The translations under genes and the position numbers were made by a program. Shown here piece by piece: positions 1 to 12,239 of a stretch of DNA of 64,000 nt; the stretch's first letter is position 1; each line of letters opens with the position of its first letter. The notes beneath the pieces are model-generated. The model was not told where the DNA came from, did no database searches, and saw nothing but the letters and a program-made list of their open reading frames with translations. The stretch is from Dasypus novemcinctus (Eukaryota > Chordata > Mammalia > Cingulata > Dasypodidae), in NCBI RefSeq assembly GCF_030445035.2, contig NC_092216.1, forward strand, positions 17,423,405 through 17,487,404, read 5' to 3'.

Positions 1-1080
1 CAACTTATTTAGTGCTTTCGCATCAGCCTTAAAGTTTAGATATTTGTCTGAGTGCCCAACTGCACAATCTCTGTAACCTTGTTTTCATTGACTACCTGCC
101 CATCCTAGTCTAAGAGTCCTCTCCATGCAGAAAATATAGCCTGAGCATTTAATAAGAATTCAGGCTGAGTCACCCCAAACCTTCCGACCCCCACCTGTCA
201 AGAACTTGCTCTTAATCTCACTCTCTCTTTTCTTCATAATTGTCAGTGTCCTCTAAAAAGAAATTTTTGATATGCACAGTATGAAGCATTTCACAGGGAT
301 TACATCACTTAATCCTCAAATAAGCACATTAGATAGGGTGAGCAGTTAAATCTTAAAAGGTGGAGAATCTCAGAGGCTAGGTAAATTGTAATATCACAAA
401 CCTATTGAGAGGTAGAGCCAGGAGCTGGATCAGATGGTATGAAACAGAGTCTGAGTGCTTAACTGCAACACTGGGATATCTCATAGAGGGTCCACTCCAG
501 TTGTGAAGAGAAAGGCAGTGAATTAATTTCTAAGAGAATCAGACTATATAATCTGATGTTGCCATCTCACTTAAGAATGGTATTTTTAGTGTATTATCAG
601 TGTACATAACTCCTTGGTTTATAACTCCCTCTGCTAACTTCTACTCTGGTAATGGACTTTCTATTGGGACATTGATTCCCAAGTGCTATTATTTTCAAGG
701 TACTGGGGAAAATACTTGGAAGTTCTGACAAATCTATCTTCCCTCTGTTTCTTGCCTTAGCTACTTCCCTTTCAGAAAGTCTTGCATATCTCCTTTTCGG
801 TCTTAGATATGTGAACTTCATAGGTGAACTCTAGGGGTAATTCTTTTCTTAAACTTCCCCTAGTATTTCCACCTCTTAATTCCACAACTTCTGCAGAGCT
901 CAGGCAATTCCAACAGTATTAATCATTTACACTTAGAAAAATCAGAACTACTACATAACACTCATTTATGTTTTTACCATACAAAAAAAAAAAAAAAAAC
1001 GATATCTGGAATGAAATAATCTATAAGAACAGTTTGTTACATATAATGAAAAAGAGTGGCATATCCTTAGGATTGTAAAT
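1..1080. other. Stretch with no recognised gene or repeat
   Basis: AT-rich sequence with no long open reading frame, no splice-like exon and no repeat family I can name. The only landmark is a run of 18 A bases near 983-1000, which could be an old retroposon tail or a simple repeat. It may be single-copy intergenic DNA or a very decayed repeat. Confidence 0.4.
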
Positions 1081-3020
1081 ATGTTTGCCAAGGTGTATTG
1101 AGTAATTGATTGAAGATAGTGTCTAAGCTCTGTTACTACTTTGCTTCTTAGGTCTGAATCCTTTCAGATGAAGGTGTTGTAGGACTAACTCCAACAAGTC
1201 TTACAGGTGTTCTTTGTTTTTGTGTTCTAATTCTAATTAGTGTCTGGGTCTTTTGCTTTCAACCTGAAAAACTTCATCTGAAATTCGTGTAATGTATTTC
1301 TGTGAGCAACAATTTCCCACATTTGGCTACTTGGGAATTTCTTTATTTTACTTCATTTTGGATAGAGTTTATTTTTATACAGAATTTCTAGTTGAGAGAT
1401 ACTTTTTCTTAAAGCACTCTGAATATGTCTAAGAAGAAAGCTGAAAAGTCAACTCTTGATCTTATTGGGTTTCCTTTGTAAGTGATGAGACATTTTCCTC
1501 TTGGAGCAATCTTGACTATATTTTTGCCTTTGACTTTCAGAAGTTTTGTGTGTGTTTTTTTTAATAACATTTCTGTTTTGTATCTCTTTGCACTTATTCT
1601 GCTTCAAATTTGATGAGCTTCTTGGATGTCTATTTTACTGTTTTCCAAAACATTTGCAACTGTGCTGCCATTATTTCTTCTTCTAATATGCTTTTTCTCC
1701 TTTTTCGCCTCTTCTCACCTCACTCCCCTCATTATGCATGTGTGCATGTGCTTGATATTTTTCCATATCTCTGTGGTTCTCTTGTTTTTCTCCATCCCTT
1801 TATCATTTGGACTGCAAAGTCTATGTCAATCTGTTTATAAGTTCACTAATTCCTCTTTCTCTTCAAACCTAGTGTTTATTTCCTCTAGTGAATTTTTAAC
1901 TATTTTGTACTTCTAAATTCAGTCTTGTTAAAGAATTATATCTATCTCTACATTAATAGACTCTATTTGATGCAATAGTGTCATTGTGTCTCCCTTTATT
2001 TCTTTAATCATGCTTCTCTTTTTTAACAGGAACATACTTAAAATGACTATTTTCTAGATTTTTTTCCCATTAAATCTGACATCTTACAACTATCAGAGGA
2101 GTTTGTGGTTCAGATTGTTTCCCATTGCATATGTAAGGCTTTTTGTCTTTTGCATGCCTGGTAATATTTCTGTTGGATACTGGCCAATTAAAAAACTGTA
2201 ACAACTCTGGTTACTGGTCTCCCCGCTACATTTGGGGTTCATTGTGATTATATTCCTATTTATACTGACTGGCTGTATTATTTAATGAACGCTGTCCCCC
2301 ATCACACCCACCCAGGAGTATCCCATTCATGTTGCTCTTCAGCTTTATACATGCCCACTATAGACAGTGGGTTGATAGTTGCATTATTTGTATACTGTTT
2401 CTCTCTTTCCCTGACAAACATACCTGTAAAACTCTACCACCTGCTGACTATATTTGCTCAATATTTTTAAACAAAGTTCTAGGCCTAAATTGCCTTATCA
2501 GCTAGTTCAATCAAATTTGTCTCTTTTGAAGGAATAGTTTCTGGTATCCAGTTTAGATATTTACTGTAACATAGTAGGACTTCTCCTATCTGTTTTAATT
2601 CTTCCACTCTCCTGCTTCTTCACCTCTGCCCTTTTTCCCTCCTCCCTCCAATCAGGGCTAAATCTGAGCCAGGGCCCTTTAGCTTGGTATGGGGACAATG
2701 ACTGGCTTTTTTCCTGAGTGATGCAGTATACAAGGTGAGCACTAATTGTACTTAGGAGCAAAAGTGTGAGGTTCTCTCACCTTAGTTCTTTTGGTTTAGA
2801 ATCTCTGCTTAGGAGAATTATCTGGTATGGGTATCTCAGCACACCACTTAAAATGGAAAATCTCTTTTCCACAAATAGGAGACTGGTGGACAAGGTGCCC
2901 CCAATATTTGAGAGTATTTAGCCTCAGTGGTAGTGAATCAAGATCAGAAATTCTCAAATCTTTTTTCCTTCTTGGAAGAAAGCCCACTGGCTGAGATGGG
3001 CAGAGAGGAAGCTGCAATCT
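1081..3020 (-). repeat. Old L1/HAL1-type fragment, minus strand
   Basis: T-rich plus strand with the wording typical of the reverse complement of an ancient mammalian L1 or HAL1 ORF1 and 5' region, for example the stretch 1580-2060 and the following part to about 2200. Many stops and indels interrupt every frame, so no protein survives. The subfamily and both ends are uncertain, and the part after 2470 is the least sure. Confidence 0.5.
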
Positions 3021-3097
3021 GGAGTGGAGACTGCCTTACTGACCTGGGTTGGGAAGGTAGGAATCAAGGATAACAAGTGGTATTGGTATTGGTTTAA

Positions 3098-3302
3098 AAG
3101 CCCAGGAGTGGTACTGCACACACAGAGAGCTGATGCAGCAAGATGATGCAATAAAAAGAGACACAGATTCCCAGTGCCACTAATAAGAGTAGAAGCAGAC
3201 ACAGAAGAAGACACAGTGAATGGACACAGAGGGAAGACCATTGGGGGGGATGCGGAAGGGAAGGCGAGAGAAATAATAAATAAATCTTAAGGGAAAAAAA
3301 AG
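3098..3302 (+). repeat. DAS-type SINE, 5'-truncated
   Basis: The stretch shows the 3' half of the xenarthran tRNA-derived DAS SINE: the block with cagattcccagtgcc, then a purine-rich GGACACAGA-type part, a G-rich run and an A-rich tail ending in aaataaatctt plus A's. The tRNA-like head with A and B boxes is missing, so the copy is 5'-truncated. The same tail is seen in the full copies at 12890-13310, 55788-56174 and 58758-59174. Confidence 0.75.
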
Positions 3303-3700
3303 GCACCTCTCTAGTTGGCGCTTGATAATAATCCCTTTGACCAGGGAGGCTCATACCTGGGAGTCGTATCCCATGCTGGCAGGAAAGTAATGTTTTTATC
3401 TGCTGAGTTTGGCTTAAAAGGAGACCACATTTGAGCAAAAAGGAGGGCCTCTGGAGGCAAATATTAGGCAACACATAATACTAGCATAAGTTTCAAATTC
3501 AAAAGACAAGGTTGATAAGTACAGTAAACAATATCAAGGGTCTATCAACAGATAATCCTTCACTACACACCACATCTGTACTTGGGGCATTCTTGCTGAC
3601 CCATGAGCGAATGTAACAGAATTCCCGAGGATGAAAATATGATATTCTTTCAGTTATCATGTGCTGCAACTGCAAACAAAGTTTCATGGGATTTATACAA
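3303..3700 (-). repeat. L1 3'UTR fragment, minus strand
   Basis: This matches the antisense L1 3'UTR wording repeated elsewhere in the window, such as 24390-24720 (the block with the ccagggaggctcat and gagaccacatttgagca motifs). It abuts a plus-strand L1 3' end, so the junction near 3700 is either an inversion or two separate insertions. Confidence 0.6.
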
Positions 3701-4215
3701 CTTCTCAACTGGAGGCACAGTGGGCATCACCATCCCCAAATCCTTAAGATTAGGGAATGAACAGTGGTCGAAAGTATACTTACTATTATTCTACTCTAAA
3801 ATTATTGTTATTTTAGCAATGGAAGAACTTTTGTCACTGATATGGAGGCAGTGGCCCCTGGAGGTTCTGAGGAGCGGGAAAGGGAAAAGTAGGTGTAATA
3901 TGGGGGCATTTTTGGGACATTGGTATTGTCCTGTATAATGTTGTAAGGATGGATACAGGCCCTTATGTATTTTGTCATAACTTACAAAATTGCTTGGGTC
4001 AGAGTGTCAACTAACAATGTTAACTTTAATCTATGGTTAGTGGCAATGATTCAAAATATGTTCATCAATTGTAACAAGTGCACCACACTAATGAAGGATG
4101 TTGTTAATGTGGTAAAGTGTGGGAGGGGGAGGAATTGGGGCATATGGGAATGTAATATATTTCTTATGTAACATTTATGTAATCTGAAGTTTCTTTAAAA
4201 TCAAAAAATTTTTGA
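3701..4215 (+). repeat. L1 3' end, plus strand
   Basis: Sense-strand L1 3'UTR. It has the gggggcatttttgggac block near 3902, then the block with atcaattgtaacaagtgcaccacactaatg around 4065-4095, a G-rich run and an A-rich end near 4190-4215. The same order is seen at 58370-58720. No coding part remains. Confidence 0.65.
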
Positions 4216-4682
4216 CGAAGCACACCGCTAGATGTCTTACAGAATTTTAGTAGAGCTTTTGAGTAGATATTTCTATATTTTCTGCTTGCCCTTAGGCCCA
4301 AATCCAGGGGATGGTTGTTTTTAAAATATTTCTTATCAGTATCAGTGGATAACAATGTACCAGAAGTCCTCAATGACATAGGACTCATTGAGCTGTTCTC
4401 TTTAAAATGTATTTTCTAGTACCTATGTTGTTCTCTCTTTCTATGTGTGCTTTTCTGTGTCAATCTCTCCATCTTCATTTTATTTCTATGAAATCTTTCA
4501 TTAATGACTGTGTTTATTTGCACATTAAGTGTCTCCAAACTTTCTCTCTGTATCTCAGATTTTGTGACAAATTTCTGCATGTGAGTGTGTCTTCAGAAGA
4601 GAGGCAGCTGCTGGAATGTGACAAAACTGGTCTACAGGATGAAGACTTGGAGGGCTGTACTACCAGGGAAAGTTCTCTCATT
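4216..4682. other. Stretch with no recognised gene or repeat
   Basis: No open frame with recognisable homology, no splice-site pattern and no repeat consensus I can name. The 147-codon frame that begins at 4407 runs into the SINE next door and has no family features. Confidence 0.35.
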
Positions 4683-4890
4683 TGTGATGGAAAGCTTTCT
4701 TTTTTAAGATTTCTTTTATTAATTTATTCTCCCCACTCAATGCTTACCTTTGATGTCTGTTGTCTGTGCCCATTTTCTGTCTGCTCTCTCTGGCACTCGT
4801 TTCCCTTTTGGCAGCAGGAGGCAGAGAACCCAGGACCTCTCATGAGGTAGGCAGGAGCTCAATCACTTGAGTCACATTTCCTTCTGTGAT
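4683..4890 (-). repeat. tRNA-derived SINE, minus strand, diverged
   Basis: Read on the minus strand this has a degenerate B-box-like element (the plus-strand complement is near 4825-4840), the DAS-like internal region and a T-rich plus-strand start (A-rich tail of the element). It is shorter and more diverged than the other DAS copies, so it may be an older subfamily. Confidence 0.55.
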
Positions 4891-4904
4891 GGGATGCTTT
4901 TTTA

Positions 4905-7900
4905 TAAAGTATTTTTAATTGTATTTTTTTAAAAATATATAGATCACAAAAAAAAATTTACATTAAAAAATATGAGGTTCCCATATGTTCAACTGCCCAC
5001 TCCCCCCACATCAACTACCTCTTTCATCATTGTGGCACATTCATTGCATTTGGTAAATACATTTTGGAGCACTGCTGCACCACTTGGATTATAGTTTACT
5101 TGTAGAATACGCTCTCCCCTAGTTCAGTCAGTGGATTATGGTAGGATGTCTAATGTCCTACATCTGACCATGCAATTTCATTTACGAAACTTCAAGTATA
5201 GAAAATGCCCCCACTTCACAACTCTTCTTCCCTCTTCTTGTGCTCAGCAACTACAGTGGCCACTGTTTCCGTGTCAATGATACAATTTCTGCCATTAACA
5301 ATAGTACTGTAGTAGAATACAAGTAAATCCAATCTAATCCATATTTTATTCCTCCATCCTGTGGATCCTGGGATGTTTATGTCCACTGCACCTCTAAATC
5401 AAGAGGGACTTAGATCCCACAAGGCTGATGGATGTGATTCTCTTGTTTGCAGTTGTAGGCACTCTTGGTTCCCTGCTGTGGTGGTTAACCATCTTCACCT
5501 CCCTATTAGCTGGTCTGGGTAAGTCCAAGAAAACCAAGAGTAGGTGTTGCAACTACACTGAGGCTCAGGGTAGAGCTGGCACATGCCAGTCCAGAGATTC
5601 AAATCTCTTGTGTATACACCAAACCAGAACTAACCACAAGTTCAGTAAAAGTGACAGAAGAGGCATGTGTAGAAAGGTCACATCTGAGTCCAACTTCATC
5701 ACACTCAGGAGCACAAATTCCAAAGTACAGCCCACCAACAAGGCACTGAACTCCAGATTCATCTGCCATCACTGTAGAACCCATGTGTCTCTGTAGCCCT
5801 CAGGAACGCCAGTACCTGGTATTGCATCTACTTTGGCTGTTTCTGGGATCCTGCTGAGACATGCGTAAGTGCGACTCCTCTGTTGACCTTCTGACTCTTT
5901 TTGAAGTATCTTAACAATATAAATTCATTTGTCTTTACCATTTTCCCCTTTTATGCAAGATCTTTTTCTAGTTGCATCACTGGCTGGTGATTAATAGTAA
6001 TCCCTTGGCACCAGGGAGGTTGATCTGCAGGAGTCATGTCCCACACTAGGGGGAAGGTAATGGATTGCATGCTGAATTTGCTTAATGAGTGACCATATTT
6101 GAGCAACATGAGGCTCTGAGGAGGTAATTATAGGCTCAATGCCCCACTAGGCCTAGTTGGAATTATAGACACACAGGCTCATATGCACAGTCATCAGCAT
6201 CAAGGGCTCATCACTGGACCATCCTCCCTCACTGGTCTTTGCCCTTGCACTTGGGGCATTGTTCCTGTTTCATTGGGGAATGTGACAGAGCTCCCCTAGC
6301 TGGAAACTCAGCACTTCTTCAGTTGTATTTGTAAACTCTACTATGAAAATTACCAATAAATATCAGAACATTTTTATATACCCTATATACATGTCCTGGA
6401 GAACTCCATCCCAACCATGTGTCCACCATCAATAGCACCCCCCACCAGGGTTCCTCTCTTGCCATAGTTCAACCATTCTGTGGTCCAAAATTTCTTCAAA
6501 AATGAAAGCTAATATATTGCCAGATTCAATTAGTAGGACAATGAAATAGTAATGATAGGATTAAAGGTTAGAAATGGAATAGATATTAATTCAGAAAACT
6601 AAATTAAAGTAAAAAATAAATTGAAGTAGTAAAAAATGAAAAATGTCATAACACTTTGTTTTTGACATTTTGCCTTTCATCACTGTACAGGGGTTGCCCT
6701 GTGTGTACATTGGCAAGGAATTTTCATTCATCCCTCCCTCAGTGTCTACATCCTTTTTTGTCCCCGTCTCCTTCCCACCCAGTATTGGCAGCCGGCGCTG
6801 CCCCTCCTTCTCCCCTTCTCTGTCTTCCGCCTAGCCGTTATCTAGACAGCCCACACTTTCCCCTTCCCCTCCCTTGCTCCTAACCCCTTAGCCAGCTTAC
6901 TGTCCAGTAACCGCCTACTGTCCAGTAACCACCTACTGTCCAATAACCGTCTACACAAGCAACAGCACCCGCCGGCACCAATCAAGTCCCTTTACATATC
7001 CCTAGACCCTATAAAACCATGTCCCCTTCTACAATAAAGCAGACTTGTGCCCAGACCTTGTCTCCGTGGTGTTCTTGCTTGCACCGCGCATCCCCCGTGC
7101 CTGAGCGGAGAGAGCGAGGGCCCAACAGCTTCGTGCCGACCCCCCTCCTCTCCTTCGGCCATGAGGCAGCCCCCGTCCAGAGAGCCCACCTGGCCATCCG
7201 CGTCGACCCTCCCAGAGGCCCGCTGCTGCCCACACTTTTACTTTTTACTTTTTAATTTTTTCTTCAAAAAAGTTTTAGATCAATTTCAGTCACATATACA
7301 ATATAGGAGACTCACATATATCCAACATCAAACACTTATCCTTTCCCCAGCAATGATGTGTTTACATGTTCATATTTTATTTACTGCAGCTGATATAATG
7401 ATATTGAAAGATAGCTACGAAACATGGTTCCATTTTGGCTTACGTTTTGGTTTACATCATTGATTATATTTTAGACTGTACACTTATCTAAAATTTAGCT
7501 ATATTATGGCTTATATTATGATTTAAATTTTAGACTATACATTTTTATATACTTTTGGTAAAATTTAACATGACCTATAGCCATCATTGCACAGTCTTGT
7601 GGAACATTTCCATTGCCACCCAGTTACCCCAGCTTCCATCTATTCTGTTCCTCTCTGCACCTCCCCTCAGAGCCCACATTGACAACCAAACTTGACTGCT
7701 TGTGGGACCACATTCACAGATAATTGTAGCAATGTTTGACATACTAGACTGTCCTCCCACATTGGGAGCCACCAATTCTCTCTTGAAAAACCTTTCCCTC
7801 TGTTTGAGAAGATCAGGCCTCCCCAGGATAGGAGTACACCTTCCCACTTATAGTATAGGTCTCTACCCAAAGATATAACACATTATGACAAGATAAACAC

Positions 7901-8284
7901 TCACAAACTCCTTAGCAGCCTACCTCTGTGCCAGAAGACCCCATTAAGTATCTTAAACAAGTAATCCTTCCTTATATTTTCTAAAGAGTTTTATCAACAT
8001 TATAATTTTAACAACATACTCGACAATCTCCCATGTTCATCTGCTCTCCCCACCTTTCCCCTAATTCCTTGGGCCATATGACACATTCTCCTAACTCTAG
8101 GCCCCTCAAACCTGCCAAGCCCCACCCAATAGAATCCCTATGCCCCCATTTTAACTCTTCCCTTTATTTACCTCCACTTTATCATAGATTTCACCCATGT
8201 AGGAATCAGTTCACAACCTTCCTCTCTCCCCACCCCCACCGCCAATTTCCTGTAAGCCTATCTTCCAGTCTCTAGCTCCTGAGA
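4905..8284 (-). repeat. L1 3'UTR (about 2.9 kb without the inserted LTR)
   Basis: On the minus strand this is the 3' end of the L1 whose ORF2 begins at 8285. The terminal block (T-rich, then the antisense of the Xenarthra-like L1 end with gcattgcatttggtaaatac-type wording near 5043) starts at about 4905. The sequence continues collinear with the 3'UTR of the second large L1 at 23263-26059. A solo LTR (6759-7234) splits it. No open frame is preserved. Confidence 0.75.
6759..7234 (+). mobile_element. Solo LTR of an endogenous retrovirus, inserted in L1 3'UTR
   Basis: A 476-bp segment that starts TG, ends CA and interrupts an L1 3'UTR that is continuous in the copy at 19300-19150 (reverse orientation). 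The flanks cttttt and ctttta look like a 6-bp target duplication with one change. It carries a TATAAAA box at 7010-7016 and an AATAAA signal at 7033-7038, and is rich in C and G after that. Three 18-bp tandem units (6898-6951) sit upstream of the TATA box where the U3 enhancer would lie. No internal retroviral sequence adjoins it, so the provirus was lost by LTR recombination. I cannot assign the retrovirus class with confidence. Confidence 0.8.
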
Positions 8285-11200
8285 CAGTTTGGTTTGCTTA
8301 CTTCATTACAGAGAAGTCATGTCATATTTGTCCTTCAAGGCATGGCTTGCTTCACTCAACATAATGTCCTCAAGATCCATCCACATTATCGCAAGTTTTT
8401 ATACTGTATTCCTTCCAAGAGCTGAGTAGTATTGCAGTAGTATATCACAATTTGTTTATCCATTCACCTGTTGATGGGCATTTTGGTTGATTCCAAATTT
8501 TGGCAATAGTGAATAATGCTGCTGTGAACATTGGGGTGCACATATCAGTTTGTGTTCTTGTTTTCAGTTCTTCTGGATATATACCCAGGAGTGGAATTGC
8601 TGGGTCATGTGGTAAATCTCCAGCTAGTTCTTTGAGGAATTGCCAAACTGTCCTCCAGAATGGCTGGATCCCTCTGCATTCCCACCAGCAGTGGATGACT
8701 GTTCCCATTCCTCCACATCCTCTCTAACACTTGTAGTTTTCTGTTTTTGTAATAGCCGGCAGTGTAAGTTGTGTTAGATGGTATTTCATTGTAGCTTTGA
8801 TTTGCATTTCCCTAACAGCTAGTGATTTTGAGCATCCTTTCATGTGCATTTTAGCCATTTGTATCTCTTCCTTGGAAAAGCATTTGTTCAAATATCTTGC
8901 CCATTTTTTAAATGAGTTGTTTTTCTTTTTCTTTTTGAGATAATAGAGTTTGTTTATATATATAAGCTTTTAGTCTCCTACCAGCATATGGTTACCAAAT
9001 ATTTCCTCCCATTGGGTAGACTGCCTTTTCACTTTCTTGACAAACTCCTTTGAGGTGCAAAAGGCTTTAATTTTCAGGTGGCTCCATTTATCTACTTGTT
9101 CTTTTGCTCTTCGTGCCCTTGGTGTGAAGTTCATGAAGCCATTTCTTATTGCAATGTCCTGTAGATGCTTTCCTACATTCTTTTCAAAGATCTTTAAGGC
9201 CTTGGCTCTTATATTTAGGTCTTTAATCCATCTTGAGTTGATTTTTGTGTCAGGTGTGTGATGGTAATCCTCTTTCATTCTTTGGCATATCCAGTTTTCC
9301 AAGCACTATTTGTTGATGAGGTCATTCTCTCCCAGGTGAGTGGGCTCGGTGGCATTACCAAATATGAGATGAATGTGTATATAGGATCTATATCAGAACT
9401 CTCAATTAATTCCATTGGCCTGTATGTCAATACCATGCTGTTTTGACTACTGTCACTTTGTAGTATATTTTAAAGACAGGTAGTATAATTGCTCCAATTT
9501 CATTTTCATTTTTCTTTTTCATTATGTCTTTGGCTATTTGGGGCCTCTTTCTTTTCCAAATAAATCTCATTGTTAGTTTTTCAGGATCTTTAAATAATGC
9601 TGTGTTGATTTTTATTGGTATTGCATTAAATCTGTAGATCAGTTTGGATATGATAGATATCTTAATGATATTTAGTCTTCCTATCCATGAACAGGGAATA
9701 TTCTTCCATTTATGTAAGTCTTCTTTGATTTCTTTTAACAGTATTGTGTAGCTTCTTGTGCGTACGACTTTTATGTCTTTAATTAAATTTATTCCAAGGT
9801 ACATGATTTTTTTTATTTACTACATTAAATGGTATTTGTTTCTTGAATTTCCTCCTCAGATTGCTCATTACTGGTGTACAGAAATGCTAGTGATTTTGCA
9901 TATTGCTCTTATAACATGACACATGACTAAACTCATTTATAATTTCTAGAAGTTTTCTTGGAGATCTCTCAGTGCTTTCAATGTTTAGGATCATGTCATC
10001 TGCAAATAGAGAAATTTTGACTTTGTTCTTTCCTATTTGAATGACTTTTATATCTGACCTTACCTCAGTGCATGAGCAAGCACTTCTAACACAATGTTAA
10101 ATAGGAGGTATAATAGTGGGCATCTTTTTCTTGTTCCTGGTTTTAGGAGGAAAGATGTCAGAATTTACAATTGTAATTGATGGTAGCTATGGGTTTTTCA
10201 TATCTACCCTTTATCATGTTCAGACAGTTTCCTTCTATTCCTATCTTCCGCAGTGCTTTCATCAAGAAAAGGTGCTGTATTTTGTCAAAATGTTTTTTTT
10301 TCTGGGTCTGTAGATATGATCATGTAATTTTTTTCCTTCTATTTATGTGGTGCATTACATTTAATGATTTTCTTATGCTGAAGCATCCTTGAATAACAGG
10401 GATGAAACCCACTTGGTCATGGAGTTTAATTCATTTAATGTGTTGTTGAACATGATTAGTAAGTATTTTGTTGAAGATTTCACATCTAGGATCCTTAGAG
10501 GGGTTGGACTGCAATTTTCCTTTCTTGTGTCTTGGTTGAGCTTTGGTTTTAGGGCAATGTTGGCATCATAGACTGAGTTGGACACTGTTCTTTCTATTTC
10601 CATTTTTTGAGAGTTTAGACAACATAGGCGTTAGTCCTTTCTGGCATGTTTAGTAGAACTCAACTGTGAAGCCATCTGGCCCAAAGCTCTTCCTAGCTGG
10701 GAGGTTTTAGTGACTGTTTCTCTCTCTCTACTTGTGATTGGCTTGCTGGGATCATCAATTCCTTCATTTGTCAATGCAGGCTGCTTATGTGTTTCTATGA
10801 ATTTGTCCATTTCCTCTAAATTTTCCTTCTTATTGGCATACAGTTTTCAAAGTATCCTTTTATGATAGTCTTTATTTCTTTTGGGTCAATGGCGATATCC
10901 TCATTCTCATTTCCTATTTTGTGTATTTGCATCATCTCACTTTTTTTCTTTGTTAGTCTAGCTAAGGTTTTGTCAATTTTATTGATCTTCTCAAAGAAAC
11001 AGCTCTTTGTTTTGTTTATTATTTCTAGTGCTTTCTTATTTTCTATTTCATTTAGTTCTGCTCTGATCTTTGTTACTTCTTTCTTCCTTCTTCCTTTGCA
11101 GTTAGTTTTTTTTTCTATTTTTTAAAAATAATTTCTCCATTGTGTGCAGTTAGGTCTTTAATTTTAGCTCCTTCTTCCGTTTTGATATATGAATTTATGC

Positions 11201-12120
11201 CTATTAATTTTCCTCTCAGAACAACTTATGCTGCATCCCATAAGTTTTGATATGTTGTGTTGTGATTTTCATTACTTTCAAGGTAGTTTCTGATTTTCAT
11301 TACTTTCAAGGTAGTTACTGATTTCTTTTGAGATATTCTCCTTCACCCACTGTTTGTCTAACAGTGTGTTTCTTAGCTTCCATATCTTGGTGCCTAATCT
11401 GAGTCTATGGTCCTTACAGATCTCCAGTTTCCCTCTACTGTGGTCAGAGAAATTATTTTGTATGACTTCAATCTTTCTGATTTCCTTGAGACTTTCTCTG
11501 TGGCCTAGCATGTGTCCCATCTTGGAGAATGATTCATGAGTGCTTGACAAGAATGTATATCCTACTGTATTTGGTGTAATGTTCTGTATATGTTTATTAG
11601 GCCCACCTCCTCTAATATATTATTCCAAGTCTTTGTTTCTTTATTGATTCTCTGTTGAGATGTTCTGTCCAATGGTGATAGTGGTGTATTAAATTCCCCC
11701 ACTATAATTGTAGTTATAAATCTATTCCTCCACTCAGTTTTTCCAGTGTTTGCCTCATGTATTTTGATGCGCTATGGTTAGGAGAATAAATGTTTATGTT
11801 CATTCTTTCTTCCTGAAAGATTACCCCTTTCAATAATATGTAGTATCTATCTTTGTCTCTCAGACTGATTTTCTTTTAAAGTCTATATTTTGTCGGATAT
11901 TAATATAGCTACTCTGGACCTTTTTTGTTTATTGTTTGCTTGTAAGGTTGTTTACCTGCCATTCACTTTCAACCTCCTTGAATCCTTGGGTCTAAGATGG
12001 GTTTCTTGTAGACAGCATATAGGTGAGTTATATTTCCTTATTCATTCTTCCAATCTGTGTCTCTTGACAGATGAGTTTATTCCATTGACAGTCATTATTA
12101 TTACTCTAAAGGGAGTAACT
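8285..12120 (-). pseudogene. L1 ORF2 (endonuclease/reverse transcriptase), decayed
   Basis: The minus strand encodes broken pieces of L1 ORF2p. The C-terminal part lies at 8445-8708 and includes the HCWWEC motif of the L1 cysteine-rich tail; a following piece lies at 8970-9302, a mid-ORF2 piece with INLIKDIK at 9427-9804, and an endonuclease-domain piece at 11278-11550. L1 ORF2p nicks target DNA and reverse-transcribes its own RNA there. Frameshifts and stops separate every block, so the element cannot move. The start near 12120 is placed by comparison with the second copy, which is about 3.8 kb long. Confidence 0.8.
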
Positions 12121-12239
12121 TATATTATCCATATTTCTTTGGATATGTTTTTTTCTCTTTCTATTTTTGTGTTTTTAGTTGTTCTTACACTCTCCTACAA
12201 CTCTGTCTCTCCTGTTTTTTCTTTCATCCTGCAGAGCTC

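Noticed and set aside
1610-1916. Small membrane-protein-like open frames (76 and 96 codons)
   Set aside because: T-rich antisense L1/HAL1 text gives runs of F, L, S and I codons that look hydrophobic. The same artefact recurs at 28634-29185, 34040-34401 and elsewhere in minus-strand L1.
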